DNA from: Microstegium vimineum
Taxonomy: Eukaryota; Streptophyta; Magnoliopsida; Poales; Poaceae
DNA: 64,000 nucleotides
Assembly: GCA_022036555.1 (NCBI GenBank)
Contig: CM039139.1
Location: 20,979,376 to 21,043,375, forward strand
Reading direction: 5' to 3'
The translations under genes were made by a program, and so were the position numbers. Positions 10,831 through 23,967 of the stretch are shown here, piece after piece (the first letter of the stretch is position 1; the number at the start of each line of letters is the position of its first letter). A model generated the notes under the pieces. It had not been told where the DNA came from and did not search any database. It saw only the letters and a list, made by a program, of their open reading frames with translations.

Positions 10831-13800
10831 TCACACCGGAATGGCTATTCCCTTGCTTGACATGCTGTCAAGGATGTCGTTCAGAGCTTGGCACAGTCCA
10901 GCAATCTGCAAGTATCAAGCAAGTACAACCGATCAGGCTGTAATTATTTTTCTTCAACATAATAATCGGCGCAGGTGTCAAAACGCTGGAAATTATGGAG
11001 ACAACATATACTGGGTGCAGATTTGTCTTTTTGCGTTGCCTTTCCCATTTCCATGACATGAAAGGCTTGTGTTACTAACCTGCTGATCCCATTGCTGTAG
11101 CTCTTCCGTGTCATCATCAAAATGTATCACAGCCTCAACCTGTGAACCAAGAGAAAATATTTGGGTAACCATGGTTCAAATCACTATGCAAATCTATTGC
11201 ATAATTTCTTAGGCTATCAAATGGGTTATTTCAAGAAAAGAACTTATTTAAGCACCTGATCAATTGAACCCCGCATTCGGTCCTCATAAATCATCCGGGA
11301 TGCTATCTTCTCAGCCTGTCAATATCCAAATATTGGGTACGATCAAATTTGGAAAATTACAAAACATACTGGAACCTCAATTCTATTTGTAGTCTGGTAC
11401 TCATGATATAAAGGATTTCATCTATAACACAGCTTTTAGGTGCTACACATATAATGTTTAAATATAATATGAGCACATATAACTAACGTAAGCAAGCAAA
11501 CACGGAATTATCCATCACGGAAAAAAAAAACACTTAAGTATAAGCTAGGCCAAACAAAAAATTTCAACTCATGGGAAATAGAACTATATATGGTGCATAA
11601 TTACTAGGTCTTCACGGTAGTTTTCCTCAGATATCAAAACAAAGCTAAAACACTCCAGATATACTGGAGGGTTGAGAAGATGTGAAGATAAAGTGATAAA
11701 TATCTCTGCAAAAAGGCTTACCTTCCTTGGATCAATCCCCAATAATGTCCCAAGCTCATCAAAGCTGCACAAATAAGATGGTCGATTAGCATGATTAGAT
11801 CCTAATGAATTTAGTAAACATGTTCAAGTCAGTTCACCTGATATTTGTGTAAAGTTTACTGGCACTAAGGAGATTATGCTCGATCATTGCTCGGTCAAGT
11901 ACAGTCGACCTATCTGGTAATAAAGCTTTCTGTAGATTGATACAAAACGAACTGTTAAGAGATCATATATAACAAATTGTTTTAAAATCAAGCATATAGA
12001 GGCCAACTAACTTGATGAGGCCTCAGCTCCTCTGCAAACGCGTCAATTTCTGGTTTCCTCAAAATCCTTTCAAGATAAACCTGAAAGATTTGTGCAACAT
12101 AAAAGAACAAACCTATCATTATCAGTATAGAAAAGTTACATTCCAGGATATAATGCCTGGAGATTTTAATTACTAATAACACAAACCTTCTGCAGTATTG
12201 GGTAAATCTTCAACTTCGAGCACCTTTCATCCTGAAAGGGGCACAATGCAAAGCAAAATAAATGAATCAAGTGTAAATAAAGAAAAAGAGACAAGCACGA
12301 CAGATAACATGTGGACTCGCAGCCTCAAAGTTGACCGTAAACATCTAGATTACAAGACCTGAAAATGCATATATACACACTGATTGGCGCTGGAAAAGAC
12401 CTGAAATCGCCCAGCTCAAGCCGGAAGCTAGAATTCTTATCAACCCATATTTACCAGAAAAGACATAAGCAACCAGATTAATTGGTATTTGTTGTATCAC
12501 CTTGACAGAGAATTAGTGAGATGAATATAACAGTTTACAACTCAACTAAACTATAATAAGATAAACGTGCAACATATATTAAACTGACATGAACAAATCC
12601 AAAGCATTTAAAACGCCACACATCTAGAATAGTATTCCGTTGCTCACAATTGTAAAACACAGCTGAGGGTACATACTACCAGCATGTAAACCAATTACAT
12701 TGAGATGAGACGACAAAAACAATACCTTGTACAGCGTAGCAAGAACACGGGAGCGTTGCGGACCAGCACCAGCCAATATTGTGCACGTCACAGCAGCACT
12801 AAGAGCTTGCTCCAGTGCATTTTCATCAATCTCTCTGGCATCATATGCAATTTAGTTTCCATCAGAATAGCTATTGCAGTTGAGAAGAAAACAGGGAAGA
12901 CACAGGTCTCGTGTTATTTGCAAAACTAATTAATCACACAACCAATGTACGAAATATAAAGATGCTACTTATATGTGAAATAATAAATACATAAAACAAA
13001 TGAAATAATAAGAAAAAACAATAAAGGGCATAGTAATAGAGACCAGGCACCAGCAAAACAAAAGGATAACCATGCAGAATAACATTTTTAGGCTGCGAAA
13101 TCAATCACACAACCAATGTCCAAAACAGCAAAATGTTGCTTATGTATGAAATAGTAAATACATAAAATGAGTGCAATAATAAGAAATATGAATGAAGGGC
13201 ATAGTTAGAAACTAGGCACTAGCAAGAATGGCTAACCGTTTGTTCCAAAAATACAATGGATAACCATGCAGAACAACTTTTTAAGGCTGCGATGAAAAGA
13301 ACATAGAAATCCTTACTCGTCTCCAATTTTGCGTTGTTCAATTTGAGAGATATCATAATATCGAAGTGCAGCTTCCAGGAATCTTCTTTTCAGATCCAAA
13401 ATCCTTGCATAGCAGACCTTGAAAAGGGGAAAGAAATACAATGCAGAAATAAGCTGATGCCTAAAATGTAAAAAAAATGTTCCACTGTTCCAAAAATAAC
13501 AAACCTTGTACTGTAAGTTTAGAACTTCTTGGTGGCTACCAGTGACCAAAAATGAAGCCTTGTTGATAAAAGCCTCAGCATTCACTGCATCATCATCCTA
13601 AAAAGTGAAGAACTAAATGAGTACAGCAATCACTGTGCATTGATGACAGACCAGAAAACGAACACTAACCTCTAAATAGAGTCGTGCAATCTGGACACAC
13701 TTGGATAATTTGTTGGTGTCATCAAGCATCCTGATTGAAAGTAATAGGCCAGAACTTCCGTGTCAAACTGTAAAACTCTATTCATATTACATGAAATGAG

Positions 13801-13888
13801 TCAAGACAAGTCAGTTTCTACCTGATTCCTGAGTCCAAGTCAATCCCACTAAGCATTTGTGCTGCTTTTGACCATTGTTGTTCAGACT
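10831..13888 (-). CDS. CSN4: COP9 signalosome subunit 4 (N-terminus lost in assembly gap)
   Basis: CSN4 is a PCI-domain scaffold of the COP9 signalosome, which removes NEDD8/RUB from cullins. Twelve exons are readable: 13822-13888 (cut by the gap), 13670-13730, 13505-13597, 13317-13417, 12726-12834, 12187-12231, 12012-12080, 11838-11929, 11722-11764, 11256-11315, 11080-11139 and 10831-10905, with the stop at 10831-10833. They join in phase to about 291 residues without a lesion. Diagnostic stretches are WSKAAQMLSGIDLDSG, KRRFLEAALRYYDIS, LLSASKLYTNISFDELGTLL (the PCI winged helix) and the end GLCQALNDILDSMSSKGIAI. CSN4 proteins are about 400 residues, so roughly 110 N-terminal residues are missing. 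Nothing beyond the gap at 13989 onward resembles them. Confidence 0.92.
12932..13290. repeat. Tandem duplication of about 170 bp inside a CSN4 intron
   Basis: Two diverged copies start AATCACACAACCAATGT at about 12932 and 13102. They share the CATAAAA...AATAATAAGAAA, AAGGGCATAG and GGATAACCATGCAGAA words in the same order. The intron lies between exons 12726-12834 and 13317-13417. Confidence 0.7.
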
Positions 13889-13988
13889 NNNNNNNNNNNN
13901 NNNNNNNNNNNNNNNNNNNNNNNNNNNNNNNNNNNNNNNNNNNNNNNNNNNNNNNNNNNNNNNNNNNNNNNNNNNNNNNNNNNNNNNN
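13889..13988. other. Assembly gap (100 N)
   Basis: Exactly 100 N, the usual placeholder for unknown length. It interrupts CSN4 and probably hides its first exons. Confidence 0.98.
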
Positions 13989-16749
13989 CGATCTGCAGCG
14001 ATGATAGGAAAATTCGTAAGGCTGTGTGCGTTTTTTTCACAAGAAACGGCATAGGCCATAGGGTGCTTGGAATAATAATAATACGGGCTTCGTTGTTATC
14101 CTGGCCCAAAATTTCGAATACCGTACAGTAAGGCCTAAAGTGCATTTACGTTGGGCTTTGGGCTTACTAGTACCCTTTCGAAGTGGGCTGTATCTAGCCC
14201 ATCTGGCCGGCTTGAATTATCTGTCATGCCAAAAAAAACTCAAAAAAATCTATCATGCCAAACAATAGAAGACTTCTCAGTTTCGTTTCAGTCAGTGAGT
14301 CAGGAAGTGGTTTTGTGTGTCCTTGTACGTACTTTTTCTGGATTTTGTTTACCAGTATCAGTCTTTATTGATATAAGTAATATACATGTACTCCTGCATC
14401 TAGTGTGATTAAAAAAATAATAATAAATGTTTTTTTTCCAAGAAAATTAAGCTAGAAAAAGTGTAGTAGTGATAAGACTTTGAAACGACGTGTCGGTATG
14501 TCGCCGTTGTAGTTTGTAATGTCATGTTTAGTTGATTGATTGTTTTTACGACTAATAAATTGGCTCATATTATTTTAACTGTTTTTTAAGATAAAAACAA
14601 TACATCAGATAAGCTAAGCTAATAAATTAAACCAGACCTTCAGGTATACTCGTCGCATCCGTGTACGATCGCAAACCTTCTGCCTACAATCATGGATTCA
14701 TGGTACTGTACTCCTGAGCCCTGGCTACACCATTACACCAGCGCCGAACGATGGCCGCTGTACAGCCTAGGCTTCTGTCGTCTGGTACCTACCAAAGCGA
14801 CCGGGACGGAATCCCACACACCAACCAACGTTGCGTTCCACCTGGTGGCCCGGTGGCGGTGGCCGCCCGCCCTGTCCTTCCGGCCGCCTCATAACTCCTC
14901 TGCCCCGATAAAAGCTGCACGCTTCCTTTGTCCAACGTGAAACCACATCAATGTTGTTGTGTTGCATGCGCACACCCCATACGCCAGTCAGTGTCCGTCG
15001 TCCGTCACGGTCAGGCACGAGGCCAGCAGAGGCACAGGACCACTGGAGCAGCCGCTGCACGCGGAGGCAGCCAACGAGTTCAATGCGCGACACCCTCCCC
15101 GCGGCATCAGCCGGCCGTGGCACGGTTCGCGCCCGACCGCGCCCATGGGATGGGATGGGACACCCGTTCGGCGCCCGCTCGTGCGCTCGCCCGTGGACGA
15201 CGCGAGGATCTCCCGAAGCGGAGTGGTCCGAGACCGGGGAGGAGACGGCCATGCCCGAGCAAGCAACCGCACAGCTGAGCTGCCGAAGGGCAGGCGCAGG
15301 CAACAGTGTCCCCCGGCGCGGACGGCAGCCGGACAGGGTCTCTGCCTTGTGCCATGTGAGCACAAGCAGGAGCAGCCCTGCCCCACTGCGTCCCAGCACA
15401 ACACACGCACACAACAACAACAACAACAAGCAGGGTCTGATGATTGGTGACAACCCGGGCAGGAAATTCAAGTGCCCCCCACAGGCCACAGAGCGTGCCC
15501 GCACCAGAAGTTAATGGATCAGAAGTCAGAATCCGAACACCGCCTTTCTCACACGGACACGCACGCCCTCTCGAGTCTCCACCGTCACTGTGTGTGCTGA
15601 CTGCTGATTGCTTCAACGGTGGCACGGTCAAAGACGTCCATGTGTGCAGTGTTAACAATGCCTGACATGTGTGTCTACACAGGCGTGCTCGCTGAGATGT
15701 ACTGCTATGCGTGCCCTGCCGTAAATAAAGGTTGCGCTATTCACATTCATCAGCCATTCAGGGCGTGCTTGCGTTTTAATTGCTCTTGACTTTTCTACGG
15801 GCCGCTGGCTAGTCTACTTCCGCAGTTTTGCTGTACTACAGTCACAAGCTAGTCTACCAACAACGGTGATCGTCGATGGCGCACTGAAAATGACCGGTCA
15901 GTGTCGTAATGCTATGATCGCGCACTGAAATTGACCGGTCCGTGTCGTGATTGTATGATCGTTTTTTGGGGTCAGGTTGTGCACTGTACCGTAGTAGGTA
16001 AGGGGCTATCTCTTGCCACTAATTCAGAACATGTGCAGGAGCTGGAGCCTGGAGTTGATTGAGTTGGTGGCGATGGTCCCAAGTTAGGACTTTAGGAACA
16101 GTGTAGACTCCGTATTCTTCGATGCCGCCGTAGAGTCCCCCTGGCCCCTGCTGGACCTACTACATTACGGCCACATCTCTTGCCCTCCAGATGAAACTTT
16201 TGTGACCCAAGATCGGAAACATGGGAAGCAACTCTGGAAAGGCTTTCAGGTACGATCCACCCGATCTGACGGCCAATGGCAAGCATGGCAGATAGAAAGA
16301 ACAGCAGCGCGTTAACAAAAAGAGGCAAGGCCGCCTTGACGCCCGACCTGATTACAAAAATACCCAGCGGCAGCGCCATCAGAAACTACGGGAAGCAAGC
16401 ACGCGACGATCAAGTGTTTAAGTGTGCTTTTGCATAACAAAGCACGGTGGGTGAAGCCGGCAGTAGTATCCATATCCAATGCGACAGCGATATGGCGCGC
16501 GACAATGCCTGGAACTGGGATTTGGACACGCGCGTATGCATCTCAGCAGCATCTGCATCCGTTTGAACGTACGTGCACTTGACTGCATCCCACAAAAAAC
16601 TTCCCCGTGCGTGTGCCGTTTGCCAGCCAGATTATTCAGACATGGGCCAATCTCGGCCCGAGGCAAAGCCGCCCTGGGCGAAAAAGGACCAAGAGAAATT
16701 GCCAAGATACTGATGGACCAAAATGGCTACGATTAGACCTACCGCCTTG
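13989..16749. other. Intergenic, no gene recognised
   Basis: AT-rich to about 14650, then a GC-rich stretch (14690-15650) that gives long overlapping ORFs in several frames, none with a recognisable domain or consistent codon pattern. It may be promoter or noncoding transcript sequence. An (AAC)n stretch lies at about 15411-15430. Confidence 0.5.
15879..15960. repeat. Two-copy 41-bp tandem repeat
   Basis: GCGCACTGAAAATGACCGG at 15879 recurs as GCGCACTGAAATTGACCGG at 15920, each followed by a similar ...TGTCGT...TATGATC tail. Confidence 0.75.
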
Positions 16750-16752
16750 TTA

Positions 16753-17121
16753 TGGCAGTTCCAATGAAAAAAATTGACACGATTTTCATAGCACAAAAAA
16801 TTATCTATAGAAATCATCTTGCACAATGGAGGTGTCTTCAAGTAATAATTATTTTCTCTTTCTCTCTCCTAACTCTATCTTCTTCCTCCGATAAAAATGT
16901 GTCATGAGCTCCCTAGAAACTAGTGGTTTTTTTCCAATGACGATTTTATAGTTTCTTGGTGCATTGGATAGAGTGAAGACCTGATTTCTTCATGAAGAAA
17001 CCACTTATAGGATTTGTGCTATTTTTCATCATTAACTATGTTGTCATGTCAGTATTTTGTCTATGTGACAAGTCATTTAATGAGGATAGAAACCATCATC
17101 AATACATCATTTGGACTGCCC
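16753..17121. mobile_element. Tourist-like MITE with TTA target duplication
   Basis: Ends TGGCAGTTCCAATGA and the inverse GGGCAGTCCAAATGA are flanked by TTA at 16750-16752 and 17122-17124, the PIF/Harbinger-type target. The 369-bp interior has no ORF. Confidence 0.65.
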
Positions 17122-17124
17122 TTA

Positions 17125-20100
17125 AATGCTTATCTTGCACTCTGAGAAGTTAATCATTCTAAAGTTTTATTACATTTATAAAAAGAATATAGTTTTGAAA
17201 TTTATATCTCTAAATAAATTTACTATAAAAATATATGTCTGATTAACAGTATAGAGTTGTTTGACTTCTCATAATACGTAACGAACATCTTTTTTGGATG
17301 AAGGGATTAGGTGAACTATATTAATGTAGTATAATATATACTAGTCGAACGTAACACATGTGCATCGAGCACTTTCCAAGATTCATGCACCTGATTAGCA
17401 GTGTAGTAATAATTAATAGTTATGGAGAGCAGCGGAACACTGAACAAACTCCGAATCTTCCACGTCCATCACGATAAACAAACACGCAAGCCAAACCAAA
17501 CACTTAAAAATAAGCAGATGAGGACAAGAGAGACAGTTCCCAAGCAAGCACGTCCACGACTCCACTTTCCCAATCTTCCAACAACAACGTGAAACTGTAA
17601 CCACCGAGTGGGCCAGGCTACATGCCGGGTCGGTCCCATCCGTCAGCTTCGTCAGGCGACGACCAGCATCATCGCAGCGCTCTGACGGACGGAGAGACAG
17701 CAACAGGTTAAGAAGAGCGGGGTTATGATAAGCTAACCAGCCTGCCTCCCAGAGTGGTTAAGTGAGCTAAACCAGATATAAAAAAAAGAATCGCAGTGGA
17801 GAAGACCGATCACCGATGCGCCGCTGGCTGGACGCTGGACTGCTGGAGAGCCGCGCAGGAGAAGCGGCGGGTGCAGAGATAAAGCCAAGCGCGTAGTCAA
17901 TGGTGTTGATGATGGCGAAGGCCCGGGAAAGAAAAACCCCATGCCGGCTTTTTGGTAGTATCTGCCACCACCCGCCGTCTCTTTCAATCAGCTTCGTGGC
18001 GTGCCGGTGCCTGCCGCTGCCTGCGAGGTGATGCGTTTTTCAAATGCTACGGAGTAGGAGCAGTACGAGCTAGTAAGCTCGGCCGCATGGAATGGAATAT
18101 AGTACTAATAAAACTCAGGGCATGTTAGATTCGTTTTGTTCCTTTTTCCTTTTTTTTTTTCATTCAATCTGAAGCTAGTGGTAATGATAATGAAAGAAAC
18201 GTGATTAGTACGTGAATACGCCACGGTCATTGAATTTTCAATATATTTTCAGTGGCTCCACACCACGCAAGGGGAGGAAAAAAATGTTTTTGTCAACTTC
18301 AGACGGAGGAGACGATGTAGACCGCGCAATATTCTCAGAGCCTGTTTGGTTTTTGGTGTGCTGAAAAACTGCCTAGCCCAGGCCCCAAGCCACATCACTA
18401 GTCATAAACACTCAGATTTTGACGCATGAGATTGTTGCTAGGCCATAGAACATCTTTCCTATTAGGGTCTAATTAAACAAAGCAGGTCCTTAATAGACTC
18501 TTTATATAAATATCGTTTTTTTCGCTACATGTTTGACCTTGTACCGAATGTCCAAATGCAATATGCAGCCCAGCCCCCAGAAGAAACTCCACAATATGCA
18601 AAAATGATGAGCGCGTGACCATTGGCATATGCATATGCCAAGGAGAAGAAGGGTTAAAGACACGAGCACACGGCTTTATCCAGTTTACGTCGGAAAAAAG
18701 AAGGATGTTGTAGCTTTCACAGGTCTCCTTTTTCTTTGATATTTTTTAGTAGTACTACTATTCCTAACACGGAGCATGACATCGGCAGACAGAGTACAGT
18801 TGTTTCCAATACAATACTGAAATCGTACTGGCAAATCCATGAAAACGAAAATGCTTGCTTCCTTGCTTGCGTGGGGAAGCTAAAAACAGTGGTCAACGAG
18901 ACAACCACGCAGATCAATACTGCACATGGCCGAAGTTTAAAATGCCGCAGCGAACCTGTCCTCACAGTTTTCGTTGCCTTTTCCACTACAGTGCTACTAC
19001 TTCACTTCGGGTTAGCATCAAAACTCGTGGGAAACGAGCCAGTAACTGTCCACGTACTCGTGGGAAACTCTGAATTTTTTCACGCTGGATATCCACGCTG
19101 TCACGGATCTTGGATAAAGCTCCGGCGTCCATCGAGCGACTCCAAGAAATGTCCTCACTGATCCTGATTATTGTTGCCGTGTTGTTCCACTGTCGCCTCT
19201 CCGCAGATACTCTGAAAGTGCGGTCCACGAGTTATACTCGGTTTAAAACCTGGGTACTTCCTCGTTCACATTAGGTTGATACTGAATCAAACATTATTAT
19301 TGCTAACTTTGATCATCTATTTCGAAGAATCTTTATCTTTATTGTTTTACGACCTATGTGTTATATATTATGAAAATATATTTTATAATGCATTTAAAAC
19401 ATAGATTTTATGTCATGAGCCAATATATACTAACGTTTGACTTAGAACAAATCTAATATGACATGTACTTATGGATACTTGAATTTATTAACTTATTGGA
19501 GCATAACTAGGGCTTAGTGAGACTTTTCATTACACCAATGATGTGGATTAGGTGAATCTCAGTGTAGAGTTTCATTAAGTTGTTTTTGTTTCCAAAATTA
19601 GTATGTCACCCACAACGAAGAAAAACTTGGATGAAACACACACTTTTAATGTAAAGTTTTATTTTATAATTTTATATTTATTTCATTTTATATCTCACAG
19701 AAAGTTGGTAATCGTGACATAAGAGTTTCATCCACATAAAACTCATCCCTTCTCTCTCTCTTCGTTGAAATATTGTCATGTTATAAAACAAATACATATG
19801 TGACAATAAATGTAAATAAAAATCTAATAAAATTCTCATTGAGAGTGACCTTAGGGTAACGACAATTACCCCATATCAGGGGGCCTCTGGATACTTGAAG
19901 TTTAGGAAATTAATAGAGCATAATTAAGTCTTACTCACTTGTCATTACTCCAATGTAGATCAGGGTATTGTTAGTTACCCGAAGACGGGGTTCTAGATGT
20001 TTTTTTTCTCTACCTCTTTAATTCTTTTATTTATTGAAATTTACATGTTGTTATATAATGAGATCAAAATATATGTTTATTTTATTTTATTTATCAAGAT

Positions 20101-20290
20101 ATATGGGGCCTCATGTTGAGCCATAAAATCCTTGATACGAGCCTGGCGAAGGACATTTTGCATGTAAGAGCTCTGACCTCACAGCACTTGAATCCAATAC
20201 TGCAGATACAAAAAATACCAAAACCACCGCAAGCATTTCCCACTATAAGCAACATAATCAAAGCCGAGAGTGACAGCCGGTTGATCACTC
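17125..20290. other. Intergenic, AT-rich, no gene recognised
   Basis: Short ORFs only. At about 19496-19560 and 19910-19970 a diverged motif (AGCATAA...TAG/AAG..CTTA.T) occurs twice with CATTAC.CCAATG, suggesting old MITE pieces. The region ends in the promoter of the IDD gene. Confidence 0.5.
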
Positions 20291-20294
20291 TCTG

Positions 20295-20300
20295 TATAAA
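20295..20300 (+). promoter_or_regulatory. Candidate TATA box of the IDD gene
   Basis: TATAAA in CTGTATAAACAG, 518 bp before the start codon. This would leave a long GC-rich 5' UTR, which is common in this family. No transcription start can be seen directly. Confidence 0.35.
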
Positions 20301-20817
20301 CAGTGCTGACCGGCAACCTTTCCTGCTACCCAAAACAACCCTCTCCAAGAAGAAAATCGCAAACAGCCGAAGAATATTAGACCCGTCGCTACACGACAAA
20401 GCGCCTGCCTGGGTCTGCGCCCCGCTTGACTCCACTAGCGAGATGCCCATCGCCTCCGCCGCCTGCGCCCACGTGTACGACGGCGATGCCTCCACGCCAC
20501 GCTCACCGTCCCGGTGAGCTCACCTCCCCTAGTTAATGCACCGCTCTTGCGAGTCATGGCTTCCCCCCGTCCTTTTTAGCGGCTTCTGCTGCGACTGCTC
20601 CCACCCTTCCTCTTGCCTCGTCAGTCGTCCGCCTAGCTACCTTCCCTCACAAGCAGCAAGCCGGCGACCGGTAGCTCGGACCTCGGCGCCGTCGCTCCTC
20701 CCATCTCTCCAAAGGCGCGCGCTTTTATGCTCGCGGCAGCTCGGTTCGTGGACTCTAGTAGTACCGCTCTCCTCTCGCCCTCGGACCTTTGTGCGAAAGC
20801 GAAGATTAGATTCCGGT

Positions 20818-23403
20818 ATGGAGGTGGAAGCGACGCCCACGACGGCCGTGTCGTCTTCCGGCGGGGCCGCGCAGCTGCCGCCGCCCGGCCCGCCCGCCAA
20901 GAAGAAGCGTGCCCTCCCCGGCATGCCAGGTGATTGGTTTTTCCTTCTTCTTCTTCTGTTTATTATTATTACTATTAGTCGTCGTCTAGTGGTCCGAGGT
21001 GCCGGCACGGGGGTAGCTTCTTTGTCGTGATCGATGGCGACGGCGCCGTGGTGGTGGTGGTGGTGGTGCAGATCCTGACGCGGAGGTGATCGCGCTGTCG
21101 CCCAAGACGCTGCTGGCGACGAACCGGTTCGTGTGCGAGATCTGCAACAAGGGGTTCCAGCGGGACCAGAACCTGCAGCTTCACCGGCGGGGCCACAACC
21201 TCCCGTGGAAGCTGCGGCAGCGGAGCGGCAAGGAGGCCCGGAAGCGGGTGTACGTTTGCCCGGAGCCCAGCTGCGTGCACCACGACCCGTCGCGCGCGCT
21301 CGGCGACCTCACCGGGATCAAGAAGCACTTCTGCCGCAAGCACGGCGAGAAGAAGTGGAAGTGCGACAAGTGCTCCAAGAAGTACGCCGTGCAGTCGGAC
21401 TGGAAGGCGCACGTCAAGACCTGCGGCTCCCGCGAGTACCGCTGCGATTGCGGCACCCTCTTCTCCAGGTCCGTCCCCGTCCGTCCTCCTCCCTCTCGGG
21501 CCCCCTCTTTCCCTTCATGAATTGCGTGCTCGTGCCTCCAATTCCGTTGACTAACTTGTGTTCGAGTGCGCACGTTTGCAGGAGGGACAGCTTCATCACC
21601 CACCGCGCCTTCTGCGACGCGCTTGCCGAGGAGAGCGCCAAGGCAAGGGCGGAGGCGCCTCCCGCGGAGGATGGGAGCTCGGCAACCGCCGTGGTTCCGC
21701 CGGCGCCGGCGCCGGTGCCACTGAGGCAGCAACCACCCCCGCCTGTGCCGCATCATACGGAGCAACGTAATGGTCAGTCCACATCAATGCTTATCATCTT
21801 GCCGTATGCTCATCCTGCTGCGGTCAAATTCGACTGTACAGTAGTACTGGTACGGGTTCGATGCATCCTGAATGTTAAGGGCCTGTTTAGAATGGAGGAA
21901 TTTTATATGAAATTCACAGGAATCAGTTTATTTTTGCAAAAAAAAATTACAGAAACATGCAAAAATTTTCACGTCCCAAACAGGCCCGTAGAGGTTTGGA
22001 ATGTCATGTCATTTTGTTTGTGTAGATGGGAGGGGAACTCTCTCTCTGTTTGATGGTTTTTGTCAGGATCTGGGAGAGCTAAAAAAAAAAAAGGGAACCT
22101 TGTCCCAGCGCTGGGGTGAAGCACTGTGTTCTTGCACGCGTCTCGGAGCTCGATTACACCATTTCTCACGAGAGTAGTTTCGCACGAGAGAGATCGGGTG
22201 ACGGCGATTAATAAATCTTTACAACTGCGTTGCTGGATTGTTTACAACTGCGTTGCTGGATTGTTCCTGGCTGCTCCCTTCTGGGATCATGCAAAGTTGC
22301 TCCTGATTACGACATCCAGAGCGCCTTTCTGAACTTCTCAGAGCATTGATAAAAGTGCGCCCACGCACGAACACATGAAAAAGATGCCATCATGGCCTCG
22401 TTGCTTTCTGCATCTTCCGAGCTTTTAGCGCTTTACACTAATCAATCTGGTTTGAATCTAATCCTTGCTCCTGATTTGCTAATGCTTGGTTGCAATGCAT
22501 GCAGAACCGGATACAAATGCGACTGAGCCCGTTCAGTTCGCGCCGCCGCCACCGCCACCGCCGCCGCAGGTACAGGTGCCGGTGCTTTCGCAGACTTCGG
22601 TGAGCGCTGCCAATATTAGCGCCAGCAGCAGCAGCAGCGTCGCGGGGACGTCGCAGAGCCTGCTCAGCGGTATGTTCGCACCGTCGTCAATGGCCTCGGC
22701 GCCGCAGTTCCCAGACCTCGTCGGCGGGGTTGGTCGCCCAGAGCGGAGCGCCCTGCCAGCCAAGCCCCCGTCGCTGTGCCTCGCCACGGAAGCGTCGTCA
22801 TCGATCTTCTCGGCACCCGTATCCGCCGAGCCGCGACAGCAGTTCGCGCCGCCGCCGCCCCCGTCTCCGTCCCCCTCCCCGCACATGTCCGCCACCGCGC
22901 TGCTTCAGAAGGCGGCACAGATGGGCGCCACCTCGTCAAGCTCCTCGTTCCTCCGCGGCCTGGGCCTAGACGTCTCCTCGTCATCGCCGGGACCGTCGTC
23001 GTCAGGCCAGCAGCAGCACCACCACCAGGAAGCCATGCAAGTGTCACTCCCGGACGCTTGGCCGCCGCGGCTAGAGCCGGAGCCGTCGCCAATGCTGTCG
23101 GCCGGGCTCGGCCTCGGGCTGCCATACGACTCCACCGGGGCTCATCAGGTGTGCCTGCCGGAGCTCATGATGGGGCAGTCGTCTCTGTTCAGCGGCAAGC
23201 CGGCTACGCTTGACTTCCTGGGGCTCGGAATGAGCCCGACGGGCGCGCCAGCAAGCAGAGGTCTCCCCGCGTTCATGCAGCCCATCGGTGGCGCCGTCGG
23301 CCTGGCCGCCTCAGGGGCTGGCGCCGCCGAGACGTTCGGCGCCGGACGTGGCCCGCAGGCGACGCCGTGGGAGAGGAATCCGAGTAGCTCGCCAATCCTG
23401 TAA
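20818..23403 (+). CDS. INDETERMINATE-DOMAIN (IDD) C2H2 zinc-finger transcription factor
   Basis: Four exons, 20818-20929, 21072-21468, 21582-21772 and 22505-23403, splice in phase to 532 residues. A basic KKKR nuclear signal (28-31) precedes the ID domain at about 57-185. The fingers in order are FVCEICNKGF (C2H2), YVCPEPSCVHHDP...HFCRKH (C2H2), WKCDKCSKKYAVQSDWKAH (C2HC) and YRCDCGTLFSRRDSFITH (C2HC). The C-terminal half is Ser/Pro/Gly-rich and carries the two family motifs MSATALLQKAAQMG (about 361) and TLDFLGLGM (about 468; usually TRDFLG). IDD proteins bind an AAACGACAA-like site and act with DELLA/SCR/SHR partners in root patterning, gravitropism, flowering or sugar metabolism. Which paralogue this is cannot be settled by eye. 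Intron 3 carries a small MITE. Confidence 0.93.
21879..21987. mobile_element. 109-bp MITE in IDD intron 3
   Basis: GGGCCTGTTTAG at the left and CCCAAACAGGCCC at the right are inverted. The short AT-rich core has no ORF. TAA precedes it but is not repeated cleanly on the right. Confidence 0.5.
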
Positions 23404-23967
23404 CACACTGGGATAGCAAGTAGTAGTAGTTGAACTTGACCCCCAAGCGCTGTGATTTTGGGCAAAGGAGGAGGGATCGGAAGAGGAAAATAGTAGACGC
23501 CAGGTTCGATTAGCAGCTACTAGTAGTCTCTTCCACTGTCAGTTCTTGCTGTTCTTTGGTTTCTTTTAGCTCGGTACGAAGTTTACAAGTGAGCTGCTTT
23601 GCACCTCCTTCCTCGTCTCAGTTCTTCCTGCTCTCTTTCCCTCCCGTCGCTTGCCGTTGTCTCTTCCCGATGGCTTCCTTGCGTTTGTCATCTTGCTTCC
23701 ACTGCCGCGGCATTTAAGCGCGCGGCACAGCGGCAACGTGAAAGTGGATGGCGAAATTTAATGGAATTGTTGTTGCAGCCTGGGACGATTTCGCAGCAGC
23801 CACAGCCTGAGCCTGGTGATGATGAACATTCAGGGTCGCGCCCCTGGAATGGTGTTCAAGTGTCCGTGTCATCAGACTGGTACAAGCGTTTCTCTCGCCA
23901 CTATTCCTTCCTATCAATGCCGGCTCTGTGCCGCCTCAGGGCCCAGGTACATTGCATGTGTCCAGCT

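Noticed and set aside
14767..15658. GC-rich ORFs of 116-245 codons on both strands
   Set aside because: Overlapping frames, no domain, no splice pattern; composition alone explains them.
20094..20517. 133/134-codon ORFs upstream of the IDD gene
   Set aside because: Same segment open on both strands, no homology seen, contains the likely TATA box; treated as promoter.
22533..23213. ORFs overlapping the last IDD exon
   Set aside because: Shadows of the Ser/Pro/Gly-rich C-terminus; the IDD frame carries the conserved motifs.
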